Shown: one piece after another, positions 1 through 6,053 of the stretch
How the letters are laid out: every line of letters starts with the position of its first letter
Position numbering within the stretch: position 1 is the stretch's first letter
DNA from: Myxococcota bacterium
GTDB taxonomy: Bacteria > Myxococcota > Polyangia > GCA-2747355 > JAKLHH01
DNA: 7,880 nucleotides
Assembly: GCA_022710245.1 (NCBI GenBank)
Contig: JAKLHH010000318.1
Coordinates: 1 to 7,880, forward strand
Reading direction: 5' to 3'
The notes under the pieces: generated by a model
Databases searched by the model: none
Seen by the model: only the letters and a program-made list of their open reading frames with translations
What the model was told of the DNA's origin: nothing
Program-made: the position numbers and the translations under genes

Positions 1-1218
1 CTCCGCCGGCAGGTGGGCGGTGATCTCGGGGTCACAAGCGAGGAGGGTGGCGAAGTCCCCCTGCCCCGCCAGCGCCGCCATCGCCTGCCGCTGCACCAGC
101 TCGTAGGCTCGCTGCCGCGGGAGCCCGGCGCGGACCAGCCACAGCATCACCGCCTCGGAGAAGATCAGGCCGCCGCTCCGCCCCAGGTTCTCGGCCAGGC
201 GCCTGCCGTCGACGACGAGCCCCTCGATGAGGCCGGTGAGCCGCGCCAGCATGAAGTCGCAGAGGATGGTGGCGTCCGGGCCGATCACCCGCTCCACGGA
301 GGAGTGGCTGATGTCCCGCTCGTGCCAGAGCGGCACGTCCTCCAGCGCCGCGAGGGCGTGGCCGCGGAGGAGCCGCGCCAGCCCGCAGAGGTTCTCGGAG
401 AGGATCGGGTTCCGCTTGTGCGGCATCGCGCTGGAGCCCTTCTGGCCGCGGCCGAAGGGCTCGCTCGCCTCGCCGACCTCGGTGCGCTGCCAGTGGCGCA
501 CGCTGACCGCGATGCGCTCGACGCTGCTCCCCAGGAGCGCGAGGGTGGTGAAGAAGTCCGCGTGGCGATCGCGCGCGACGACCTGGGTCGCGCACGGCTC
601 GGGCCGGAGCCCCAGCGCCCCCAGCGCCGCGGCCTCGATCGCGGGCGAGAGGTTGCCGTAGACGCCCACCGCCCCCGCGATCTTGCCGACGGAGACGCCG
701 CGGGTGGCGCGCTCCAGGCGGCCGCGGCCCCGGCGGAGCTCGGCGTGGAAGCTGGCCAGCGCGAGCCCGAACGAGGTGGGCTCGGCGTGCATGCCGTGCG
801 TGCGGCCGACCATCGGCAGGTCCTTCAGCTCGCGAGCGCGGCGCTCGAGCGCGGCGAGGAGCGCGTCGAGGTCGGCGAGGAGGAGCGCGCCGGCGCGGCG
901 GAGCTGGAGCGCCAGCGAGGTGTCGAGGACGTCCGAGGAGGTCATCCCGAGGTGCAGCCAGCGGGCGGGCTCGCCCGCCTGCTCCTCGACGTGCGTGAGG
1001 AAGGCGATCACGTCGTGGCGCGTGCGCGCCTCGATCTCGAGGATGCGCGCCGGGTCGAGGCTGACGCGGGCGCGGACGGCGTCGGCGGTGCCGGCCGGCA
1101 CCTCCCCCGAGGCCTCCATCGCCCGGCAGACGGCCAGCTCGACCTCGAGCCAGGTGCGGTAGCGCTCGGCGTCGCTCCAGAGCGCGGCCATCTCGGGTCG
1201 GCTGTAGCGCTCGATCAT
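1..1218 (-). CDS. purB: Adenylosuccinate lyase PurB, C-terminal end cut by the window
   Basis: PurB catalyses two cytoplasmic fumarate-releasing steps of purine synthesis: SAICAR to AICAR, and adenylosuccinate to AMP. The visible 406 codons start at ATG 1216-1218 and stay open to the left edge, so roughly the last 25 residues are missing compared with a typical 430-residue enzyme. The fumarase/aspartase superfamily signature [11 protein letters not shown] is intact at residues 261-271, and its serine 263 matches the known catalytic loop serine. GRTHG (138-142) supplies the catalytic histidine H141, and TSSD (93-96) and HDV (68-70) match conserved substrate-binding segments. The start is supported by a strong ribosome binding site eight bases upstream and by the MIERYS N-terminus typical of the family. 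The kinase-like gene ends 101 bp upstream on the same strand; I see no convincing purB promoter in that gap, so read-through from upstream is possible. Nothing suggests a defect. Identification is near certain from the motifs. Confidence 0.97.
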   Translation of the reverse strand, partial: MIERYSRPEMAALWSDAERYRTWLEVELAVCRAMEASGEVPAGTADAVRARVSLDPARILEIEARTRHDVIAFLTHVEEQAGEPARWLHLGMTSSDVLDTSLALQLRRAGALLLADLDALLAALERRARELKDLPMVGRTHGMHAEPTSFGLALASFHAELRRGRGRLERATRGVSVGKIAGAVGVYGNLSPAIEAAALGALGLRPEPCATQVVARDRHADFFTTLALLGSSVERIAVSVRHWQRTEVGEASEPFGRGQKGSSAMPHKRNPILSENLCGLARLLRGHALAALEDVPLWHERDISHSSVERVIGPDATILCDFMLARLTGLIEGLVVDGRRLAENLGRSGGLIFSEAVMLWLVRAGLPRQRAYELVQRQAMAALAGQGDFATLLACDPEITAHLPAE

Positions 1219-1226
1219 GGGTGCTT

Positions 1227-1234
1227 CCCTCCTC
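1227..1234 (-). promoter_or_regulatory. Ribosome binding site of purB
   Basis: The minus strand reads GAGGAGGG, eight bases before the purB ATG. It is a strong match to the anti-Shine-Dalgarno sequence and fixes the start at 1218. Confidence 0.8.
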
Positions 1235-1282
1235 GCGGCCCTCGGCCGTGCTCCTGGTCTCGCGGTTGTGCTGGCCCCCGAT

Positions 1283-1300
1283 GACGATCTAGACGATCTA
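1283..1300. repeat. Tandem 9-bp repeat between kinase-like gene and purB
   Basis: The plus strand has two perfect adjacent copies of GACGATCTA (1283-1291 and 1292-1300). They lie 65 bp before the purB start and 20 bp after the kinase-like stop. Two in-phase copies nearly one helical turn apart could be a protein-binding site controlling purB, but this is inference. The AT-containing sequence stands out from the GC-rich surroundings. Confidence 0.6.
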
Positions 1301-1315
1301 GCTGCACAGCGCTAG
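1298..1315. other. Small inverted repeat after the kinase-like gene
   Basis: CTAGC (1298-1302) and GCTAG (1311-1315) form a perfect 5-bp stem with an 8-base loop, starting five bases after the kinase-like stop codon and overlapping the end of the tandem repeat. No run of T follows on the minus strand, so it is at best a weak terminator or part of an operator. Confidence 0.3.
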
Positions 1316-1319
1316 GAGA

Positions 1320-4052
1320 TCAATCCCACTCCGGATCGGCGCAGCAGCGGAACCCGGTCATCGCGCCTCCCCCGGAGCGCGACGGACAGCTCGCGTGGCC
1401 CTGCTCCGACTTCGCGTCGCCTCCCATCGCCACCCCGTCCTCGACCCACTCGGAGACGTTGCCGCTCAGATCATAGATGCCAAAGCGCGAGCGGCAACCC
1501 TTCTTCGAGCCGGCCGCGACCGCCGCCGTCCCGCCGGTGTTGCAGGTCGCCGGGTCGTAGGTCTTGCCGTAGGGGAAGAGGCTCCCGCAGGAGCGCAGCC
1601 ACTCGCGGGCCGCGCAGAGCCGCTGGCCGCGAGCCTTGCAGGAGGCGCGCGCCGCGGCGAGCGAGATGCCCTGGGTCGGCACCTTGCCCCGGCCCGGGTA
1701 CTCGTAGCGGTCGATGCAGAAGCCCTCGTCGGCGGTGCCGACGTGCTGCATGCCGCCAGGGCACTTCTTGTCGCCGCCACCGGCCACCTTGGCCTTGGGC
1801 TCGGGCTTCTCCTTCGGCTCAGGCCTGGCCTTCGGCTCGGGCTTGGCCTTCGGCTCCGGCTTCTCCTTCGAGACCGCCGCGACCTTCGGCTCGCGCTTGA
1901 GCTTCTCCTTCGGCGCGGGCTTCTCCCTCGGCTCGGGCTTCTCCCTCGGCTCCGGCTTGGCCTTCGGCTCCGGCTTCTCCTTGGGGACCGCCGCGACCTT
2001 TGGCGGAGCAGCGTCGGGGACCGCGCGCTTGACGGCGACCCGGGGCGCGGCGTCAGGCTTGCCCTTGGCCGCCAGCTCGGCCGCGAGCGCCTCCTTGCGC
2101 TCTCGCTCGAGCCGGGCGGCCTCCTCGCTGGAGCGGTGGAGGAAGTAGACCACCAGCCCGGTCGCGATCACGAGCACTGCCACGAAGCTGATCACGGCGA
2201 CGGGCACGACGCGCGACCGCGGGGGCCTCGGAGTCCCCGGCGGCCGCGGCACGGCCAGGGTCACGTCCGGACACTCGTCGAGCGGGCGCGGCACCGCGTC
2301 GCGCCCGAGCACCTCCGGCGCGATGGTCATCGCCGCGCGCGAGGGGGCGGAGGGGATCGGCGCGACCGCCACCGCCTCGGGGGGCTCGGCCTCCTCGACC
2401 GGCGGGGTCGACTCCACCTCGGGCTGCGACGGCTCCTTGGCCTGCACCACGACATCCTCGAGCGCCGCGTCGAAGTCGAAGGCCTGCAGCGCGTCGCGCG
2501 CCCGGGCCTCGCGGGTCTCGCGCGCCTTCATCAGCGCCGGCGAGCTGTTCTCCAGCTCCCCCGGCCGCAGGCGCCGCATGCGTCCGGTGTCGAACTCCGG
2601 CTCCTCCTCGTCGTCGCCGGGCGCGATGATCATCGCGGCGTCGATCTGCTGCGTGCCCTCGATCACGCCCGACTCGGTGCTGCGCGGCGGCCCGGGCGCG
2701 GGCTCCTCGTCGGGCGGGGTCACCGAGGCCAGGGGGACGCGCTCCGTGCGCTCCTGCGTCGAGGCCGGCGCGGGGGGCTGGAGCAGGATCTCCTCCTCGA
2801 ACTCCGACTCCGGCTGCACCTTGAGACCGGCGCGTCCGCTGCCGAACTCGAGGTCGTCCATGTCGAGCTGGTGCGTGACCTGCGAGGACTCCTTGGTCGG
2901 GGCGGGGATCGCCGGATCCGAGGCGTCCGGGATGGCCGGCATCTCCGGCGGCGGCGGCAGGGTCTCGGCGAGGGTGGGGAGCCGCACGGTGGCTGGCTCG
3001 GCGGCGACGGGCTGGCTCGGCTCGGCGCGCGCGGGCAGCTCGGAGGTGGAGACCAGCGCCTGCGAGTCGTCCTCGCGACGCTTGGCCCCGTAGGGCTGCG
3101 TGGTCCGGGCGCGCTTGCCAGTGAGCGCCGCGGTCAGCTCCTCGCCGAGGAGCCCGGCGTGGGCGAAGCGCAGCGCCGGCTCTTGCTCCAGCGACTGGCG
3201 CAGCGCGACGGCGAAGGCGGCGGGGACGTCGAGGCTGTCGAGGCTGCGCAGCTCGAAGACGGCGCCGGTGAGGAGCTCGACCAGGATCACCGCGACGGAG
3301 TAGACGTCGGCGCGGGCGTCGTAGCTCTTCAGCGCGCGGACCTCGGGCGCCAGGTAGTGCTCGGCCTCGCCCCCGACCGCCGCCTGGGCGGCCAGGTAGC
3401 CGGTGCGCGGGATGGCGAGGGGCAGACCGAAGTCGGTGACCTTGAGCAGGTCCGGGAGGATGATCACGTTCTCCGGCGTGAGGCCGCCGTGGGCCATGCG
3501 CCGGCTGCTCTCGCCGAGCGCCCGGCAGAGCTGCGAGAAGATCGGCTCGACCTCGTCGACGGAGAAGCGCTGCTTCTTGTCGCGGCGCAGCTTGATGATC
3601 TTGCGCAGGGTCAGGCCCTCGAGGAACTGCATCACGTAGAAGCAGCGCTCGCCGTCCTGGTCCACGTCGAAGGTGCGCACGACGTTCTCGTGGACCAGAT
3701 CGCGGAGGCCCTGCAGCACCTCGAGGCAGCGCCGGCGAGAGGGCTCGTCGGGGAGGATCTCGGGGCCGATCACCTTCAGCGCGACGTCGACCTCGACCTC
3801 CTGGTCGAGCGCCTTGTAGACCACCCCGAGCGGGCCCTGCCCGACGACGTCCTTGATCTCGTACCGCTGGCAGACCACGGTCCCCACCGCGTAGCCCGCC
3901 CCGCCGAGGTCCTGACTGCTCTGTCGCAGCTTGCGCTGCAGCTCGGCGAAGGCCGCCGGATCAGGGCGCGCCGAGCCGCTGAGATCCTGCCCGCAGTTGG
4001 TGCAGCTGGTGGCGGTGTCCGCGACCGGGCTTCCGCATCGAAAGCAAAGCAT
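1320..4052 (-). CDS. Zinc ribbon - kinase-fold (probable pseudokinase) - TM - FGE-like membrane protein
   Basis: This 910-residue protein resembles bacterial Ser/Thr (PknB-like) kinases, but probably does not phosphorylate in the usual way. A CxxC...CxxC zinc ribbon lies at residues 3-20. The kinase fold spans about 64-310: glycine loop GQGPLG 71-76, ATP-binding Lys in VALKVI (K93), likely helix-C Glu E111, DFG 207-209, APE 235-237 and structural D249. The catalytic loop, normally HRDLKPEN, reads HGGLTPEN (188-195), so the catalytic Asp and following Lys are lost. Residues 320-610 are a Pro/Glu-rich, probably disordered linker. One transmembrane helix (615-638) follows, then charged residues, a Lys/Pro/Glu repeat (691-755), and an FGE/SUMF1-like domain (764-910) with FCIDRYEY, GQRLCAAREW, YDLSGNVSEW and GFRCC. 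The expected topology is kinase inside, FGE-like domain outside. That domain is about half the length of true FGE, has ten cysteines and lacks the usual C-terminal CxxxxC copper site, so a binding role is more likely than catalysis. Start ATG 4050-4052 has AGGG eight bases upstream. Domain calls are firm; function is inferred. Confidence 0.9.
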   Translation of the reverse strand: MLCFRCGSPVADTATSCTNCGQDLSGSARPDPAAFAELQRKLRQSSQDLGGAGYAVGTVVCQRYEIKDVVGQGPLGVVYKALDQEVEVDVALKVIGPEILPDEPSRRRCLEVLQGLRDLVHENVVRTFDVDQDGERCFYVMQFLEGLTLRKIIKLRRDKKQRFSVDEVEPIFSQLCRALGESSRRMAHGGLTPENVIILPDLLKVTDFGLPLAIPRTGYLAAQAAVGGEAEHYLAPEVRALKSYDARADVYSVAVILVELLTGAVFELRSLDSLDVPAAFAVALRQSLEQEPALRFAHAGLLGEELTAALTGKRARTTQPYGAKRREDDSQALVSTSELPARAEPSQPVAAEPATVRLPTLAETLPPPPEMPAIPDASDPAIPAPTKESSQVTHQLDMDDLEFGSGRAGLKVQPESEFEEEILLQPPAPASTQERTERVPLASVTPPDEEPAPGPPRSTESGVIEGTQQIDAAMIIAPGDDEEEPEFDTGRMRRLRPGELENSSPALMKARETREARARDALQAFDFDAALEDVVVQAKEPSQPEVESTPPVEEAEPPEAVAVAPIPSAPSRAAMTIAPEVLGRDAVPRPLDECPDVTLAVPRPPGTPRPPRSRVVPVAVISFVAVLVIATGLVVYFLHRSSEEAARLERERKEALAAELAAKGKPDAAPRVAVKRAVPDAAPPKVAAVPKEKPEPKAKPEPREKPEPREKPAPKEKLKREPKVAAVSKEKPEPKAKPEPKARPEPKEKPEPKAKVAGGGDKKCPGGMQHVGTADEGFCIDRYEYPGRGKVPTQGISLAAARASCKARGQRLCAAREWLRSCGSLFPYGKTYDPATCNTGGTAAVAAGSKKGCRSRFGIYDLSGNVSEWVEDGVAMGGDAKSEQGHASCPSRSGGGAMTGFRCCADPEWD
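1788..1982 (-). repeat. Lys/Pro/Glu repeat tract inside the kinase-like gene
   Basis: This tract codes for residues 691-755, built of KPEP-type units (KEKPEPKAKPEP and variants). A larger period is visible: KVAAVPKEKPEPKAKPEP from residue 685 recurs as KVAAVSKEKPEPKAKPEP from residue 723, a 38-residue (114-bp) duplication that then drifts. It probably forms a stiff, highly charged spacer outside the membrane between the transmembrane helix and the FGE-like domain, perhaps crossing or touching the peptidoglycan. Such repeats often vary in copy number between strains. Confidence 0.85.
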
Positions 4053-4077
4053 CGCTGGTACCCTGGCCCGCTAGTCC

Positions 4078-4093
4078 GCGTACGTGCGTACGT
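4078..4093. repeat. Tandem 8-bp repeat in the kinase-like 5' leader
   Basis: Two perfect adjacent copies of GCGTACGT (4078-4085 and 4086-4093), each containing the palindrome CGTACG or ACGT, sit 26 bp before the kinase-like ATG and downstream of its predicted promoter. They could be an operator or a structured leader element. This is a visible sequence fact with inferred meaning. Confidence 0.5.
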
Positions 4094-4176
4094 ACCGTGG
4101 GACTCGCGAGGCGTGGTCGAGCTTGGCTCGCTGGCACGTCAGGCTCGCCCCGCCCCGCTGAAAAAGGTCCAGGCCA

Positions 4177-4205
4177 CTGATACCACGGGGATTTGGCAGG
4201 CTCAA
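4177..4205 (-). promoter_or_regulatory. Predicted sigma70-type promoter of the kinase-like gene
   Basis: The minus strand reads TTGAGC (4200-4205), a 17-bp spacer, then TATCAG (4177-4182). Each hexamer matches the sigma70 consensus at four of six positions, with ideal spacing. Transcription would start near 4170, leaving a leader of about 118 bases that carries the tandem GCGTACGT repeat. The surrounding 216-bp gap (4053-4268) contains no supportable gene and is visibly less GC-rich than the coding DNA. Confidence 0.5.
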
Positions 4206-4268
4206 CACGTATCCTGCGCCCCTCCGGTCGAGTGGATCTCTGCTGTTCTCGGGGCCTCCGCTCCGAGG

Positions 4269-5936
4269 CTAGGCCACGGGCGCGAACCACCGCGGCATGA
4301 CCTCGGTCACCGCCCGCACGATGGCCCGGTCGTGCTCGCTCAGGGCCCCGCGGGCGATCAGCGCGGCGACGGTCCCCTCGAGGACCACCATGCGGCCGTC
4401 GCTGTGGACGATCGCGGGGTAGTACTCGTTGACGAAGAGCTGGCGCAGGCGCAGCCGCTCCGCCGGGTCCTCCGCCATCGCCCCCACCCGAGCCGCCAGC
4501 TGCGCGCGGTCGCCCTCGAGGAGGGCGCGCTTGGGCGAACGCATCCGCGCCGCGCTGGCCTCGACGCCGTCCTTGCAGCGCAGCCCGAGCCGCCAGTGCT
4601 GGAGCTGCCCGAGCGAGTTCACCACCAGCACGTCCACCGTGAGGAGCGCCCGCTCGTGGTCGACGCGCACCCCGGCGAGCGGCGTGAGGAAGGCGCTGTC
4701 CGAGATGGCTCCGAAGGCCGCCACGCCGCCCGCGAGCGGGTGCTCGGCGATGTCGTCGACGGTGAAGAAGGGCTTCTGCTCGAAGCGCGCGTCGCTGATC
4801 AGGATCAGCTCCTCCTCGGTGTAGCTGAAGCGCTCCGCCCAGAGCGCGTCGGGCGAGGCGCCCTCGCGCGTCAGCGCGCTCTGGCTGGTGAGCATCCCCA
4901 GGCTCTGCCCGCCCCGCCAGACGACCGGCAGCGCCGAGATCGCCCACTCGGCGCTGCCCCCGATCTCGCCCACCATGCTGTGGAAGCCGCGACCGTCGGG
5001 GCAGGCCAGCCCGGTGAGGCCCGTCACCACCGCCGGGAAGAGGTCGCCGTCGCGGTCGAAGGGCGTGGCGACCCCGAGCGCGTTGAGCTGGTCCATCGCT
5101 GGCCAGTGGCGCGGCCGATCGAGGAAGTAGGCGGTCAGCTCGCGGAAGTCCCGCATACCGTAGGCCTCGGCGATGATCGCCGCCTCCTCGCGCAGGTCGG
5201 TGTGGCGTGGGTTGAACTCGGGGAACGGAGCCCCGGCCAGCCAGCGCTCGATGTAGATGTCGGGCAGGTGCCGCTTGAACCCGCTCTCGCTGACGAAGAG
5301 CGCGGTCAGCGAGCTGTGGGTCCCCTGCACCGACTTGCCGGTCCCGTCGATCACGTCGGACCCGAGGGAGAGGCGGGTCACCTCGGCGCTGAGGCCGTGG
5401 CCGTAGCGATCGCAGTGCCGCTCCTTGCCGAAGAGCGCCCCCACCGGGATGGTGGGGTTGCCGCCGGGCTCGACGCCGGGCTTCGCGCGCACCCCCTCGG
5501 TGATCACGCTCTCGATCACCACCTCCTCGCCCACCTCGCAGGACTCGGCGGTGTGCTGCAGGACCTCGCCCATGATCTGTGCCGCCGTGCGATCGTTCGC
5601 GCGCTTGAGGCGGTTCAGGGTGGCGCGGTCGACGCGCCCGAGCCCGCGCGCAGAGCCGCGCCCGTCGAGCGCGACGGCGGCTGCCGGCAGCGCCGCCGCG
5701 AGCACCACCGCCTCGCGCAGCCGCTGGTTACGGAAGGCGCCCAGGTTCGAGCGGCCGCTGACGCGCTCCTCGATGATGAAGATGGTCGCCGCCGCGAGCT
5801 CGAGGCCGTAGGCGTTCAGAGCACGCGCGTGTCTGTGGTTGAAGTCCGCCAGCGCGTCGCGGCCGAGCTCGCGAGGCTGGTGCCGCCCCTGGTAGTCGAG
5901 CCGCGCCTCGCCGACGTCGTAGCGCAGGTCCCCCAT
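4269..5936 (-). CDS. Enlarged, divergent class II fructose-1,6-bisphosphatase (GlpX)-like protein
   Basis: This 555-residue cytoplasmic protein follows the GlpX-type phosphatase pattern, whose members remove the 1-phosphate from fructose-1,6-bisphosphate (and sedoheptulose bisphosphate in some) using divalent metal. Matching segments in order are NDRTA (114-118, like the GDKNTAD region), DVIDGT (194-199, like DPIDGT, with both Asp and the Thr), PDIYIERWLAG (225-235, like PDxYMEKxxxG), DRDGDL (294-299), GEIGGSAEW (323-331, like GIGGSPEG, Glu kept at 330), RGGQSLGML (341-349), and GAISDSAFLTPLAGVR (409-424, like GVTDGxLLxGVR). Known GlpX proteins are about 320-350 residues; this one has extra N-terminal sequence, an insertion around 236-290 and about 100 extra C-terminal residues. 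The usual GEGE metal motif is not recognisable (VIESVI near 140-145), so activity and substrate are uncertain. The start at ATG 5934-5936 is fixed by a strong ribosome binding site; the open frame extends further upstream only as a shadow of the PHP gene. Family assignment is fairly sure, enzymatic role is not. Confidence 0.75.
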   Translation of the reverse strand: MGDLRYDVGEARLDYQGRHQPRELGRDALADFNHRHARALNAYGLELAAATIFIIEERVSGRSNLGAFRNQRLREAVVLAAALPAAAVALDGRGSARGLGRVDRATLNRLKRANDRTAAQIMGEVLQHTAESCEVGEEVVIESVITEGVRAKPGVEPGGNPTIPVGALFGKERHCDRYGHGLSAEVTRLSLGSDVIDGTGKSVQGTHSSLTALFVSESGFKRHLPDIYIERWLAGAPFPEFNPRHTDLREEAAIIAEAYGMRDFRELTAYFLDRPRHWPAMDQLNALGVATPFDRDGDLFPAVVTGLTGLACPDGRGFHSMVGEIGGSAEWAISALPVVWRGGQSLGMLTSQSALTREGASPDALWAERFSYTEEELILISDARFEQKPFFTVDDIAEHPLAGGVAAFGAISDSAFLTPLAGVRVDHERALLTVDVLVVNSLGQLQHWRLGLRCKDGVEASAARMRSPKRALLEGDRAQLAARVGAMAEDPAERLRLRQLFVNEYYPAIVHSDGRMVVLEGTVAALIARGALSEHDRAIVRAVTEVMPRWFAPVA

Positions 5937-5941
5937 CCCCC

Positions 5942-5949
5942 ACCTCCCC
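5942..5949 (-). promoter_or_regulatory. Ribosome binding site of the GlpX-like gene
   Basis: The minus strand reads GGGGAGGT, ending five bases before the ATG at 5936. It decides the start of a reading frame that stays open for another 350 codons upstream. Confidence 0.8.
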
Positions 5950-5969
5950 TCTGCCTCTCTGCCCTCAAC

Positions 5970-5997
5970 AATGTAGCGTGGCGGGGGCGGCGGGCAA
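5970..5997 (-). promoter_or_regulatory. Predicted sigma70-type promoter of the GlpX-like gene
   Basis: The minus strand reads TTGCCC (5992-5997), a 16-bp spacer and TACATT (5970-5975). Each box matches the consensus at four of six positions. Transcription would begin near 5963, giving a short leader of about 27 bases that contains the strong ribosome binding site. It lies in the divergent region shared with the PHP gene. Confidence 0.4.
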
Positions 5998-6008
5998 CGA
6001 GGAGCGGC

Positions 6009-6025
6009 GCGCGGGCGGCCCGCGC
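6009..6025. other. 7-bp inverted repeat in the divergent promoter region
   Basis: GCGCGGG (6009-6015) and CCCGCGC (6019-6025) form a perfect 7-bp inverted repeat around three bases. It sits between the two divergent genes and would overlap the -35 region of the proposed PHP gene promoter. It may be an operator, but in DNA this rich in G and C such repeats also arise by chance. Confidence 0.35.
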
Positions 6026-6041
6026 TCCCCGGAGGCGGTGG

Positions 6042-6047
6042 TATGAT
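6042..6047 (+). promoter_or_regulatory. Possible -10 element for a leaderless PHP mRNA
   Basis: TATGAT matches the -10 consensus TATAAT at five of six positions, in otherwise almost AT-free DNA. It ends six bases before the ATG at 6054, so transcription would start at or next to the A of the start codon. No good -35 box is seen. The nearest Shine-Dalgarno-like GGAGG (6031-6035) is 18 bases from the ATG, too far to work well, which fits a leaderless message. Confidence 0.4.
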
Positions 6048-6053
6048 GCCGCC

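Noticed and set aside
13..1284. A 423-codon plus-strand frame opposite purB
   Set aside because: It is a shadow of purB with biased composition and no recognisable domain.
1323..1763. FGE-like C-terminus as a variable region of a diversity-generating retroelement
   Set aside because: Such elements often target FGE/C-type-lectin folds, including kinase fusions, but no reverse transcriptase and no template-like near-repeat of the gene end is visible in the window.
4132..4148. TGGCAC...GC resembling a sigma54 promoter on the plus strand
   Set aside because: The GG and GC are separated by 12 bases instead of the required 10, and the strand points away from the kinase-like gene.
1395..6053. A stop-free plus-strand frame running from about 1395 into the PHP gene, in the same frame as it
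   Set aside because: It is antisense to the kinase-like and GlpX-like genes, codes for a low-complexity Arg/Leu/Gly/Glu-rich product, and has no domain resemblance. Long antisense frames are expected opposite GC-rich codon usage. Only the part from 6054 is real.
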